From Candidatus Faecousia excrementipullorum (lineage in GTDB: Bacteria; Bacillota; Clostridia; Oscillospirales; Oscillospiraceae): 64,000 nucleotides of DNA. This document shows positions 47,912-57,923 of this stretch, one piece after another (the first letter of the stretch is position 1; every line of letters begins with the position of its first letter). The stretch covers positions 1 through 64,000 of the forward strand of contig DVGG01000035.1 of NCBI GenBank assembly GCA_018712825.1, read 5' to 3'. The notes beneath the pieces are model-generated. The model had not been told where the DNA came from. It saw only the letters and a program-made list of their open reading frames with translations, and did not search any database. Position numbers and translations under genes: made by a program.

Positions 47912-47940
47912 TTGTGTTTTTGTGTTTTCTGTGGTACAAT
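47912..47940 (+). promoter_or_regulatory. Putative dnaA promoter
   Basis: TTGTGT-N17-TACAAT, ~78 nt upstream of dnaA ATG. Confidence 0.6.
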
Positions 47941-48017
47941 TTAGGGTGAGATAATATTCCCCAAATGGGATTTTTTCCCGGGGTTTTTTGGGGATTTTTA
48001 GAGAAAGGAGCCCCCTT

Positions 48018-49331
48018 ATGTACTCATCTGCCTATGTGTGGGCCAAAGTTTTGCAGTATATGGAGGAGCGTCTGGATGCGGTCACGGTGTCTGCCTGGTT
48101 TGACGATGCGGAAGTGGTGGAGCTGAACGAGGAACACCTGATTTTGTACTCCTCTTCCGACTTCCGCCGGGAGACTATCCGCCGCCGCTGCACCGAATAT
48201 ATCCACGATGCCCTGCGGGAAATTTTCAATTCCGATGCCAAGCTTTTGGTGTTCGGAGATGAGGAGCTGAACGCTTACCGGGCCAAAGGAAAGCGGAAAA
48301 CCTCCATGGACTTTAACCCCCAGTTTACCTTTGAAAGCTTCGTGGTAGGCCCCTCCAACCGGTTCGCCCACGGCGCCGCCATCGCCGTATCCAACAATCC
48401 CGGCCAGGTGTATAACCCCCTGTTCATCTACGGCCCTGCGGGTGTGGGCAAGACCCACCTGCTGTACGCCATCGCCAACGGCATCCGGAAAACCTCCCCC
48501 GACGCCAACATCGTCTATATCAAGGGCGACCAGTTCACCAACGAGCTGATCTCCGCTCTGCAAAGCGGCAAGAACATCGAGTTCCGGAACAAATACCGGG
48601 AGGCCGACCTGTTCCTGATCGATGATATCCAGTTCATCGCCGGTAAGGAGTCTACCCAGGAGGAGTTCTTCCATACCTTCAATAAGCTCTACGAGGAGCA
48701 TAAGCAGATCGTCATGACCTCCGACCGGAAGCCCAACGATATGCTCACCCTGGAGGACCGGCTGAAAACCCGGTTTGAGTGGGGCCTGATTGCGGACGTC
48801 CAGCCCCCGGACTACGAAACCCGGATGGCCATTATCCGAAACAAAGCCACTTCTCTGGGCCTGGACCTGAGCTACGACATCTGCGACTATATCGCCAACA
48901 ATGTCACCAGCAACGTGCGGCAGATTGAGGGTACGGTGAAGAAGATCCGGGCCTATGTGGACTTAAACGGCATGACTCTGGATCTTCCCAACGTATCCCG
49001 GGCCATTGACGATATGTTCAAGCGGGAGGGCAACGCCCTGCCCACCCCCAGCCTGATTATCAGCCAGGTGTGCAAGTTCTACTCCATGGACGAGTCGGTG
49101 ATTCGGGGTACCCTGAAAAACAAGGGCACCACAGAAGCCCGGCAGATTGCCATTTACCTCACCCGGAAGCTCACCAATCTGAGCCTGCCGGACATCGGCA
49201 AGGAATTTGGCCGGGACCACTCCACGGTGCTCTACGCCATCCGCAAGGTGGAAGTGGCCCTCAAGGGCGGCAACGAAACCATGCAGAACAACATTCGGGA
49301 CATCACCGCCAATATCAACGCCTCTTTGTAA
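48018..49331 (+). CDS. dnaA: Chromosomal replication initiator protein DnaA
   Basis: NPLFIYGPAGVGKTHLLYAI, DLFLIDDIQFIAGKESTQEEFFHTFN, LPDIGKEFGRDHSTVLYAIRKVE. Confidence 0.98.
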   Translation: MYSSAYVWAKVLQYMEERLDAVTVSAWFDDAEVVELNEEHLILYSSSDFRRETIRRRCTEYIHDALREIFNSDAKLLVFGDEELNAYRAKGKRKTSMDFNPQFTFESFVVGPSNRFAHGAAIAVSNNPGQVYNPLFIYGPAGVGKTHLLYAIANGIRKTSPDANIVYIKGDQFTNELISALQSGKNIEFRNKYREADLFLIDDIQFIAGKESTQEEFFHTFNKLYEEHKQIVMTSDRKPNDMLTLEDRLKTRFEWGLIADVQPPDYETRMAIIRNKATSLGLDLSYDICDYIANNVTSNVRQIEGTVKKIRAYVDLNGMTLDLPNVSRAIDDMFKREGNALPTPSLIISQVCKFYSMDESVIRGTLKNKGTTEARQIAIYLTRKLTNLSLPDIGKEFGRDHSTVLYAIRKVEVALKGGNETMQNNIRDITANINASL

Positions 49332-49344
49332 GTCGTACCCGGTA

Positions 49345-49834
49345 CGAAATCGACAGCGGCGGTACACCGCCGGGAACTGCCTGCAAGCTGTAAATTGACG
49401 GCTTGTACTTCGACAACGAGATGATAAGGGTGCGTAAAAGGGAAAAGCCAAAGGCTCCCTTGCCAAAGGGAGCTGGCAAAAATCTTTGATTTTTGACTGA
49501 GGGATTCACAGCAGGCACTTCCCCAAAAGCACAAACCTATGTGAAAAGGCAGAAGCCTATAGCTCCCTCCGGGAGGGAGCTGTCACCGCAGGTGACTGAG
49601 GGAGCCAGCGGGCGGGAAACCGACGGTTTGCTTTCGGGTTGGTACTTGATAGAGGTTATCGATACCCCAACTTCCACCGCAGTAACGATACCGGGCGGGT
49701 CAGGGAAGTAACGAGAAGCAGAAAGCAATCGTGCGAAATAGTCAGCGGCGACTCGCCGCCGATACCGGGCTTTGGAGGGGCAGTAACGATTTGCTGAAGA
49801 TTACCGTGCGAAATCGTCCGCGGCGACTCGCCGC
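49345..49834 (-). repeat. Composite palindromic intergenic repeats, copy e (between dnaA and oriC)
   Basis: GGCTCCCTTGCCAAAGGGAGC, ATAGCTCCCTCCGGGAGGGAGCTGTCACCGCAGGTGACTGAGGGAGCCAGCGG, CGATACCGGGCGGGTCAGGGAAGTAACGA, palindromes GCGGCGACTCGCCGC at 49745 and 49820. Confidence 0.85.
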
Positions 49835-50061
49835 GTATCCACAGGGGCTGTGGAATGTGGATGGATGGGCTGTGGAAAAAAATCTTTCCACAAGGTTCTC
49901 CAATTCCCTGTGGAAAAGTTCTTCTTTCTACACATTCTCCTGTGGATAAATTTCCCTTGCCTCTCTAAGACAAAACCCAGTTTTCCACATAAATTTCCCC
50001 TACTACTATTACTACTACCTAAAATATTTACTTTTATATTTATTATTCATTATTTTACAGA
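49835..50061 (+). other. oriC: Chromosomal replication origin oriC
   Basis: DnaA boxes: GTATCCACA 49835, TGTGGAATG 49849, TGTGGATGG 49856, TGTGGAAAA 49871 and 49909, CTTTCCACA 49884, TGTGGATAA 49941 (perfect), TTTTCCACA 49981; DnaA-trio TACTACTATTACTACTAC 50001-50018; AT-rich 50019-50061; between dnaA and dnaN. Confidence 0.93.
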
Positions 50062-50075
50062 AATGAGGTCGTACC

Positions 50076-51185
50076 ATGCGCTTTACCTGTGAAAAAAACA
50101 CTCTCCTTACCGGCCTGAACATCACCGGCAGAACCGTGGCCCAAAAAAGCGCCATCTCCGCCATTGAGGGCATCCTCTGCAAAGCCGGAGACGGACTGAG
50201 CCTCACCGGCTACAACATGGAAACCGCTATCACCTACCTGATCGAGGCGGAAGTTTCCGACATGGGCCAGTGTGTCCTGCCGGCCAGACTCTTTGGTGAC
50301 ATTATCCGCCGCCTGCCGGAAGGCCCGGTCACAGTGGTGGTGGACGACAACTATAAAGTATCCATCCGGGCAGGCTATGCCTCCTTCACCATCTCCGCCG
50401 AATCCGCCGACGAATACCCCAATCTTCCGGACGTGGGTAACGGACGGAGCATCCGCATCCCCCAGACAGCTATGAAGGAGCTGATCTCCGGCACCATCTT
50501 TGCCGTCTCCGAGAATCAGGGCCGCCCCATCCATACCGGCGTAAAATTTGAAGTGGAAGAAGACCGGGTCTCCGCCATTGCCGTGGACGGCTTCCGGCTT
50601 GCCCGGCGCACCTACCACACCCAGGAGCCTACGGGACGGCAGCTTTCCTTTGTTGTCCCGGCACCGGGCCTGAAAGAGCTGGAAAAAATCCTCTCCGACG
50701 GAGATAACCAGGTAGCCTTCACCCTGGGTACCCGGCACATCCTGTTCCAGGTGGGACAGGCCACCCTCATCTGCCGCCTGCTGGAAGGTGAGTTCCTGGA
50801 CTGGCGGAAGGTGGTTCCCACCAACTGCCCCATCCGGCTTTGCGCCCACGTGTCTGACCTGGCCTCCTCCATTGAGCGGGTGGGCCTGATCGTCTCCGAA
50901 AAATACAAGAGCCCGGTGCGGTGCATCTTCGGCAACCAGCAGGTGCTGCTGCGGACCAATACCACCATCGGCGCCGCCGAGGACCAGTGCTCTCTGGCCG
51001 GCGACGGCAAGGAGCTGGAAATCGGCTTCAATGTCCGCTACCTGGCAGACGCCCTTCGGGCCATCCCCAGCGAGGAGGTCATCCTGGAGCTGACCAACGG
51101 CCTGAGCCCCATTGTCATGACCCCGGCAGACGAGAAGCTGGACTTCTCCTATATGGTCCTGCCGGTAAGAATCAAATCCAACTGA
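50076..51185 (+). CDS. dnaN: DNA polymerase III subunit beta
   Basis: MRFTCEKNTLLTGLNITGRTVAQKSAISAIEGILCKA; C-terminus YMVLPVRI; after dnaA/oriC. Confidence 0.97.
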   Translation: MRFTCEKNTLLTGLNITGRTVAQKSAISAIEGILCKAGDGLSLTGYNMETAITYLIEAEVSDMGQCVLPARLFGDIIRRLPEGPVTVVVDDNYKVSIRAGYASFTISAESADEYPNLPDVGNGRSIRIPQTAMKELISGTIFAVSENQGRPIHTGVKFEVEEDRVSAIAVDGFRLARRTYHTQEPTGRQLSFVVPAPGLKELEKILSDGDNQVAFTLGTRHILFQVGQATLICRLLEGEFLDWRKVVPTNCPIRLCAHVSDLASSIERVGLIVSEKYKSPVRCIFGNQQVLLRTNTTIGAAEDQCSLAGDGKELEIGFNVRYLADALRAIPSEEVILELTNGLSPIVMTPADEKLDFSYMVLPVRIKSN

Positions 51186-51197
51186 CGAGGTTTTGCC

Positions 51198-51443
51198 ATG
51201 AAAGTCACCGTAACCAAAAAGCAGGGAAGCAGCCCCCTGCCCATTACCACAGAATTTATCAAGCTGGAAGCTGCCATGAAGCTGGCCCAGGCCGTCACCG
51301 GTGGCATGGCCAAGACCGTCATTCAGGAAGGCCAGGTGGAGGTAAACGGAGAAACCTGCACCATGCGGGGAAAGAAGCTCTACCCCGGTGACAGCTTCAC
51401 CTTCCAGGGTGAGATTTTTACCATTGTAAGCCATGGAGCTTAA
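51198..51443 (+). CDS. S4-domain RNA-binding protein (YaaA/RlbA-like)
   Basis: ITTEFIKLEAAMKLAQAVTGGMAKTVIQEGQVEVNGE; between dnaN and recF. Confidence 0.9.
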   Translation: MKVTVTKKQGSSPLPITTEFIKLEAAMKLAQAVTGGMAKTVIQEGQVEVNGETCTMRGKKLYPGDSFTFQGEIFTIVSHGA

Positions 51444-52533
51444 GAATCTCACCCTTCATAACTACCGCAACTACCGGGACTGCTGCTTCACCTTCAATCC
51501 GGGGGTGAACCTGATTGTGGGGGACAACGCCCAGGGAAAAACCAACCTTCTGGAGGCCATCGGCTACCTGGGCACGGGAAAGAGCTTCCGCACCTCCAAA
51601 AATCAGGAGCTGATGGGCTTCGACCCGGATTTTACGGAAATTTCCGGCTCCCTTTTCTCCCAGGAGCGGGAGCAGTCCCTCAGATGGGTGCTGTTTTCCG
51701 GCAAACCCCGGCAGCTGTACCACAACGGCATCAAAAAGAAAACCCTCTCCCAAATCTCGGGGGTGTTTCAGACGGTGCTGTTCTGCCCGGAGGATCTGAT
51801 GGTGCTCAAAAGCGGCTCCGCCAGCCGCCGCAGGCTGGGGGACAACGCCCTTTGCCAGCTGCGGCCCAACTATGAGGCGGCCCTGACCCAGTACGGCAAG
51901 ATTTTAGAGCAGAAAAACCGGATTCTCAAAGACCGGGAGGAAAATCCCGCCCTTCTGGAGATTCTGCCGGAGTACAATACAAGACTTTGCCAGGTGGGGG
52001 CCCTGATCATCTCCTACCGGGCAAGATTTTATGAAGGCCTGGGCAGGGAAGCGGCGGTGTTCCACCGGGAATTTTCCGGGGGCAAGGAGGACTTTGTCCT
52101 CACCTACCACACCGTTTCCACCATTACCGACCCCTTTGCTCCCGTGGAGGTTTTGCAGCAGCAGCTCCGGGAGCACCTGGAGAGCCACTACCGGGCAGAG
52201 CTGCAAAGCTGCCAGTGCCTGACAGGCCCTCACAAGGATGATTTTGATGTAACCCTTTCCGGTATGTCCCTGAAAGCCTACGGTTCCCAGGGCCAGACCC
52301 GTACCGCCGCCATCAGCCTGAAGCTGGCCCAGCGGCAGCTTATGGCCAGCCAGTCCGGGGAAATCCCCGTGCTGCTGCTGGACGATGTGCTGTCCGAGCT
52401 GGACCCGGGCCGGCAGGACTTTGTGCTGAACCAGATTCACAAGGGCCAGGTGTTCATCACCTGCTGCGAAAAGGACCGGTTTACCAAGCTGGGCAAGACT
52501 ATGGAGATTGAGAAGGGGAATCTGCTTCTTTAA
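51433..52533 (+). CDS. recF: DNA replication/repair protein RecF
   Basis: LHNYRNYRDCCFTFNPGVNLIVGDNAQGKTNLLEAI; LLLDDVLSELDPGRQ. Confidence 0.97.
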   Translation: MELKNLTLHNYRNYRDCCFTFNPGVNLIVGDNAQGKTNLLEAIGYLGTGKSFRTSKNQELMGFDPDFTEISGSLFSQEREQSLRWVLFSGKPRQLYHNGIKKKTLSQISGVFQTVLFCPEDLMVLKSGSASRRRLGDNALCQLRPNYEAALTQYGKILEQKNRILKDREENPALLEILPEYNTRLCQVGALIISYRARFYEGLGREAAVFHREFSGGKEDFVLTYHTVSTITDPFAPVEVLQQQLREHLESHYRAELQSCQCLTGPHKDDFDVTLSGMSLKAYGSQGQTRTAAISLKLAQRQLMASQSGEIPVLLLDDVLSELDPGRQDFVLNQIHKGQVFITCCEKDRFTKLGKTMEIEKGNLLL

Positions 52534-52763
52534 CAAAGGCTCCCGGCGATTGGGAGCTGGCACTTTCCGAAAATACAAATCTATGTGGAAACCTGCAAGC
52601 CTGGAGAATCCCCCCGCCTCGGCGTTGCCGAGGCACCCCCCTTTCGCAAGGGGGGCTTTGGGCTGTGCATTCACTCCTACCCGGTAACGATACCGGGCGG
52701 GTCAGGGAAGTAACGAGTAGTAGAAAGCTATCGTGCGAAAATGACAGCGGCGGCACGCCGCAA
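52534..52763 (-). repeat. Composite palindromic intergenic repeat, copy f (recF-gyrB intergenic)
   Basis: CCCCCCGCCTCGGCGTTGCCGAGGCACCCCCCTTTCGCAAGGGGGG; CGATACCGGGCGGGTCAGGGAAGTAACGAGTAGTAGAAAGCTATCGTGCGAAAATGACAGCGGCGGCACGCCGC. Confidence 0.85.
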
Positions 52764-52774
52764 GGAGGACAACA

Positions 52775-54703
52775 ATGTCTGAGGAAACCAAAGTAAGTCA
52801 GGAATATGGGGCAGAGCAGATTCAGGTTCTGGAAGGACTGGAAGCTGTTCGGAAGCGCCCCGGTATGTATATCGGCTCCACCTCCTCGTCGGGCCTGCAC
52901 CACCTGGTGTACGAAATCGTGGACAACTCCATCGATGAGGCCCTGGCGGGGTACTGTAAGCATATCACCGTCACCATAAACCCGGGCAACTCCATCACCG
53001 TCACCGATGACGGCCGTGGTATCCCCGTGGATATCCAGCCCCAGACCGGACGGCCTGCCCTGGAAGTGGTATACACCGTGCTCCATGCCGGCGGTAAGTT
53101 CGGCGGCGGCGGCTACAAGGTGTCCGGCGGCCTCCACGGCGTTGGCGCCTCGGTGGTAAACGCCCTGAGCCAGTGGCTCCGGGTGCGGGTGCATAAGAAC
53201 GGTCAGATTTACGAGATGAAATTCTCTCGGGGAAATATTACCCAGGAAATGACCATCGTGGGCACTACGGAGAAAACCGGTACGGAAGTCACCTTCCAGC
53301 CGGACCCGGAAATGTTCGATACTTTGGAATATGACTATGAAATCCTCCATAAGCGGATGCGGGAGGAGGCTTTCCTGAACGCCGGTCTTACCATCACCAT
53401 CACCGACGACCGGGAAGATACCCCCATCAGCCATACCATGTGCTACGAGGGCGGTATCCGGGAGTTTGCCAGCTGGTGCAACCGGAACAAGACCCCTCTG
53501 CACCCGGAAGTCATCTATATGAAGGGCAGCAAGAACGACGCCTCTGCGGAAATTGCCCTGCAATACAACGACGGCTATAACGAGCTGATGCTGTCCTTTG
53601 CCAACGACGTCCATACCCCGGAAGGCGGTATGCACGAAACCGGCTTCAAAACCGCCCTGACCCGGGTGGTGAATGCCTACGGCGTGAAAAACGGCATTAT
53701 CAAGGGAGACGACAAGGTCTCCGGCGAGGACTGCCGGGAGGGCCTTACCGCCATCATCTCCGTAAAGCTCACCGACGCCCAGTTTGAAGGCCAGACCAAG
53801 GCCAAGCTGGGAAATGCCTATATCCGTACATTGGTTGACTCCATTGTCAGCGAGCAGCTGGCGGTGTACTTTGAGGAGCACCCCCAGACCGCCAAGCTGA
53901 TTCTGGACAAGGCCATGACTGCCAACCGGGCCAGAGAGGCTGCCCGCCGGGCAAGAGAATCTATCCGCCGGAAGACTGTGCTGGAATCCGGCCAGATGCC
54001 GGACAAGCTCCAGGACTGCAACGAGCGCAACCCCGAGCTGTGCGAAATCTATATCGTGGAGGGTGACTCCGCAGCCGGCTCCGCCATCCAGGGCCGGGAC
54101 TCCCGGTTCCAGGCAATCCTCGCCATGTGGGGCAAGATGCTCAACGTGGAAAAGGCCCGGGCGGATAAGATTTACAACAACGATAAGCTCTACCCCCTGA
54201 TTGTAGCCCTGGGTGGCGGCATCGGGGAGGAATTCTCCCTGGAAAAGCTCCGCTACCACAAGGTCATCATCATGGCGGACGCGGACGTGGACGGCGCCCA
54301 CATCCGTACCCTGCTTCTGACCTTCTTCTTCCGGTATATGCGGCCCATGATTGAGGAGGGGTATGTGTACTCCGCTGTGCCGCCCCTTTATAAGCTCACC
54401 CGGGGCAGAACCGTGAAGGTGGCCTACTCCGACCAGGAGCGGGACCAGATTTCCGCCCAGATGCGCCAGGACAACCCCAACGCAAAGATTGACATTTCCC
54501 GGTTCAAAGGCTTGGGCGAGATGGACCCCCACGAGCTGTGGGAGACTACCATGGACCCGGAGAAGCGTACCCTGCGGCGGATTACCCTGGACGACGCCGT
54601 CCGGGCGGACGAGGTATTCACTGTGCTTATGGGCGAGCAGGTGGAGCCCCGGAAGGAATGGATTGAAAACCACGCCCGTTACGCCATGAACATCGATATT
54701 TAA
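52775..54703 (+). CDS. gyrB: DNA gyrase subunit B
   Basis: [58 protein letters not shown]. Confidence 0.98.
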   Translation: MSEETKVSQEYGAEQIQVLEGLEAVRKRPGMYIGSTSSSGLHHLVYEIVDNSIDEALAGYCKHITVTINPGNSITVTDDGRGIPVDIQPQTGRPALEVVYTVLHAGGKFGGGGYKVSGGLHGVGASVVNALSQWLRVRVHKNGQIYEMKFSRGNITQEMTIVGTTEKTGTEVTFQPDPEMFDTLEYDYEILHKRMREEAFLNAGLTITITDDREDTPISHTMCYEGGIREFASWCNRNKTPLHPEVIYMKGSKNDASAEIALQYNDGYNELMLSFANDVHTPEGGMHETGFKTALTRVVNAYGVKNGIIKGDDKVSGEDCREGLTAIISVKLTDAQFEGQTKAKLGNAYIRTLVDSIVSEQLAVYFEEHPQTAKLILDKAMTANRAREAARRARESIRRKTVLESGQMPDKLQDCNERNPELCEIYIVEGDSAAGSAIQGRDSRFQAILAMWGKMLNVEKARADKIYNNDKLYPLIVALGGGIGEEFSLEKLRYHKVIIMADADVDGAHIRTLLLTFFFRYMRPMIEEGYVYSAVPPLYKLTRGRTVKVAYSDQERDQISAQMRQDNPNAKIDISRFKGLGEMDPHELWETTMDPEKRTLRRITLDDAVRADEVFTVLMGEQVEPRKEWIENHARYAMNIDI

Positions 54704-54716
54704 GGAGGTGGGGAAT

Positions 54717-57215
54717 ATGGCACACAACCGTAATTACAAACCGGAGGACATCGCCTTCCCCAACCAGGTGATTACCCAATCCCAGCTGGTAGACGAAATG
54801 GAGAAGTCCTACATTGAGTACGCCATGAGCGTCATTGTAGGCCGGGCCCTGCCCGATGTGCGGGACGGCCTGAAGCCGGTACACCGCCGGATTCTCTACA
54901 CCATGTACGAAAGCGGCCTGACCTCCGACAAACCCTTCAAGAAATCCGCTACCTGCGTGGGTGATGTGCTGGGTAAGTACCATCCCCATGGCGACGACTC
55001 CGTGTATGACGCCATGGTCCGGCTGGCCCAGAACTTCTCCATGCGCTATATGCTGGTGGATGGCCACGGCAACTTCGGCAGCGTGGACGGCGATCCCCCT
55101 GCTGCTTACCGTTACACCGAGGCAAGACTTTCCAAAATCTCCAACCAGATGCTCCGGGACATTGACAAGGACACGGTGGACTGGGACCCCAACTTCGACG
55201 AAACCCGGAAAGAGCCCAGAGTCCTGCCCAGCCGGTTTCCCAACCTGCTGGTAAACGGCTCCTCCGGTATCGCCGTGGGTATGGCCACCAACATCCCGCC
55301 CCACAACCTGCGGGAGGTCATCAACGCCTGCATCTGCCAGCTGGATGACCCGGATTGCAGCCTGACGGACCTTATGGAGCATATCACCGGCCCGGACTTC
55401 CCCACGGGAGGTATTATCATGGGCAGAAGCGGCATCCGTGCCGCCTACGCCACCGGCCGGGGCAAGATGGTGGTCCGGGCCAAGACCAATTTCGAGGAGT
55501 TCGGCAAGGACAGAATAAGGATTATTGTTACAGAGCTTCCCTACCAGGTGAACAAGCGGAACCTGATCAAGAACATTGCCGACCAGGTAAAGGACAAGCG
55601 GCTGGAAGGCATTTCTGATCTGCGGGACGAGTCCGACCGGAACGGTATGCGGATGGTCATTGAGCTGAAAAAGGATGCCAACCCCCAGGTGGTGCTGAAT
55701 CACCTGTTTAACCAGACTGCTCTCCAGTCCAGCTTCGGTGTGATTCTTCTGGCCCTGGTGGACAACCAGAAGCAGCCGAAAATCCTCACCTTGAAGCAAA
55801 TTCTGGAGGAGTACCTGACCTATCAGGAGGAAGTGCTCACCAGAAGAACCCAGTATGACCTGAAAAAGGCAAGAGAGCGGGCACATCTTCTGGAAGGTCT
55901 GCTCATTGCCCAGGATAACATCGACGAAGTAATCAGGATTATCCGCTCCTCTTACGATGATGCCAAAGAGAACCTCATGAACCGGTTCTCTCTGGACGAA
56001 ATCCAGGCTCAGGCCATCCTGGATATGCGTCTGAAAGCCCTCCAGGGTCTGGACCGGGAGAAGCTGGAAGCAGAGTACCAGGAGCTGCAGGATAAGATTG
56101 CCTATTATATCTCTTTGTTGGAGGACCCCCAGAAGCTGAAAGGGGTGCTGCGGCAGGAGCTGGAGGAAATCCGGGACAAGTTCGGCGACGACCGGAAAAC
56201 GGATATCCAGGATATTGAGGACGAGATTGACATTGAGGACCTGATTGAGGAAGAGGACTGCTGCTTCACCTTCTCCAACCAGGGCTATGTGAAGCGGATG
56301 CCCGTGGACACCTACCGGACCCAGAGCCGGGGCGGCCGGGGCGTCAATGCCCAGAACCTGAAGGAGGAGGACTATGTAAAGAGCCTGAGCGTAGCCTCCA
56401 CCCATGACTACCTGCTGTTCTTTACCGACAGCGGCCGGGTTCACCTGCGGAAGGGCTACCAGATTCCCGAAGCAGGCAGAACCGCCAGAGGCACCGCCAT
56501 TGTGAATATTCTGCCCCTGGAGCAGGGGGAGAGCGTCACCGCTGTGGTGGTAACCCGCCAGTTCCATGAGGATGAGTACCTGATGATGGTCACCCGGAAG
56601 GGTACCGTGAAGCGGATTCCCTTCGTGGCCCTCCAGACCCGGCGGAAAACCGGTATCCGAGCCATTACCCTGGAGGAAGGGGACCAGCTTATCAATGTCA
56701 TCCGCACCAACGGAACCGATAACATCATCCTGGCTACTGCCAACGGCATGGCCATCTGCTTCAGCGAGGAAGATGTGCGTCCCATGGGCAGAGATGCTGC
56801 CGGTGTGAAGGGCATTACCCTGGAAGATGGGGACTATGTCATCGGCGCCGAGAAGGCAGAGGAGGGTAAGACCCTGCTCACCGTCACGGAAAAGGGCTAC
56901 GGCAAGCGTACTGCATTGCCGGAGTACCTGCGCACCGGTGCAGACGGACAGAAATATCCCCAGAGCCGGGGCGGCAAGGGTCTGAAAAACTACAACATTA
57001 CGGAAAAGACCGGCAAGGTTGCCGGCTGCCGTGTGGTGGACGATACGGATGATATTATGCTCATCGAAAACGGCGGCGTGATCATCCGGGTGCCGGCCTC
57101 CGACATCAACGTGTATAAGCGGGATGTGCAGGGCGTGATTGTCATGCGGATTGAAGAGGGCAATCAGCTGGTGGCCATCGAGCGAATCGAAAAGGACGAG
57201 GAAGCATCGGAATGA
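54717..57215 (+). CDS. gyrA: DNA gyrase subunit A
   Basis: [49 protein letters not shown]. Confidence 0.98.
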   Translation: MAHNRNYKPEDIAFPNQVITQSQLVDEMEKSYIEYAMSVIVGRALPDVRDGLKPVHRRILYTMYESGLTSDKPFKKSATCVGDVLGKYHPHGDDSVYDAMVRLAQNFSMRYMLVDGHGNFGSVDGDPPAAYRYTEARLSKISNQMLRDIDKDTVDWDPNFDETRKEPRVLPSRFPNLLVNGSSGIAVGMATNIPPHNLREVINACICQLDDPDCSLTDLMEHITGPDFPTGGIIMGRSGIRAAYATGRGKMVVRAKTNFEEFGKDRIRIIVTELPYQVNKRNLIKNIADQVKDKRLEGISDLRDESDRNGMRMVIELKKDANPQVVLNHLFNQTALQSSFGVILLALVDNQKQPKILTLKQILEEYLTYQEEVLTRRTQYDLKKARERAHLLEGLLIAQDNIDEVIRIIRSSYDDAKENLMNRFSLDEIQAQAILDMRLKALQGLDREKLEAEYQELQDKIAYYISLLEDPQKLKGVLRQELEEIRDKFGDDRKTDIQDIEDEIDIEDLIEEEDCCFTFSNQGYVKRMPVDTYRTQSRGGRGVNAQNLKEEDYVKSLSVASTHDYLLFFTDSGRVHLRKGYQIPEAGRTARGTAIVNILPLEQGESVTAVVVTRQFHEDEYLMMVTRKGTVKRIPFVALQTRRKTGIRAITLEEGDQLINVIRTNGTDNIILATANGMAICFSEEDVRPMGRDAAGVKGITLEDGDYVIGAEKAEEGKTLLTVTEKGYGKRTALPEYLRTGADGQKYPQSRGGKGLKNYNITEKTGKVAGCRVVDDTDDIMLIENGGVIIRVPASDINVYKRDVQGVIVMRIEEGNQLVAIERIEKDEEASE

Positions 57216-57652
57216 AAACCGTGATTCTCTACACCGACGGGGCCTGCTCCGGCAACCCCGGACCGGGGGGCTGGGGTGCGATTCTGGAATTCAATGGGGT
57301 GGAAAAGGAGCTCTCCGGGGGAGAGCACTCCACCACCAACAACCGGATGGAGCTGACTGCTGTCATCCGGGGACTGGAAGCCCTGAAAGAGCCTTGCCAT
57401 GTGGAGCTGTACTCCGATTCCAAGTATGTGATTGACGGCCTGTCCAAGGGCTGGGCAGAAGGGTGGAAGAAGCGGGGCTGGGTCAAGTCCGACAAAAAGC
57501 CTGCCCTGAACCCGGATTTGTGGGAGCGGCTTCTGGAGCTGACCCACATTCACAGCCTCAGCTACCACTGGGTCAAGGGTCACGCAGACAATCCCAAAAA
57601 CAACCGGTGCGACGCATTGGCGGTTGCCTGGTACAAAAATTACATGGGGTGA
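57212..57652 (+). CDS. rnhA: Ribonuclease HI
   Basis: [54 protein letters not shown]. Confidence 0.96.
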   Translation: MKTVILYTDGACSGNPGPGGWGAILEFNGVEKELSGGEHSTTNNRMELTAVIRGLEALKEPCHVELYSDSKYVIDGLSKGWAEGWKKRGWVKSDKKPALNPDLWERLLELTHIHSLSYHWVKGHADNPKNNRCDALAVAWYKNYMG

Positions 57653-57656
57653 GGGT

Positions 57657-57923
57657 ATGTATTTATCCATAGGCAGCGACATGGCGGTGCGGGACACCTC
57701 CATCATCGGCATTTTCCACATGGACAACACCACCACCTCCAAGCGCACCCGGGAGTTTTTGAATCAGGCGGAAAAAGAGGGACAGGTCATCCCCTGCGAT
57801 GACCTGCCCAAGAGCTTTATTTTGACAGCCGAATACGGCTTCCAAAAAGTCTACCTGACCTCCCTTTCCTCCTACACCCTGGAAAAACGGCGGCGAGTCG
57901 CCGCAGACGATTTCCCACGGTAG
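57657..57923 (+). CDS. remB: RemB/YaaB-like (DUF370) matrix regulator, C-terminus encoded by repeat
   Basis: MYLSIGSDMAVRDTSIIGIFHMDNTTTSKRTREFL...KSFILT...VYLTSLSSYTLEKR then RRVAADDFPR* from the repeat palindrome. Confidence 0.78.
   Translation: MYLSIGSDMAVRDTSIIGIFHMDNTTTSKRTREFLNQAEKEGQVIPCDDLPKSFILTAEYGFQKVYLTSLSSYTLEKRRRVAADDFPR

Noticed and set aside
49332-49834. CRISPR-like array in the dnaA-dnaN spacer
   Set aside because: Palindromes are irregularly spaced, in both orientations and differ in module content; no uniform spacers or cas genes.
52499-56567. 742-aa and 646-aa - strand ORFs antisense to gyrB/gyrA
   Set aside because: Shadow ORFs produced by codon bias; gyrB and gyrA are unambiguous.
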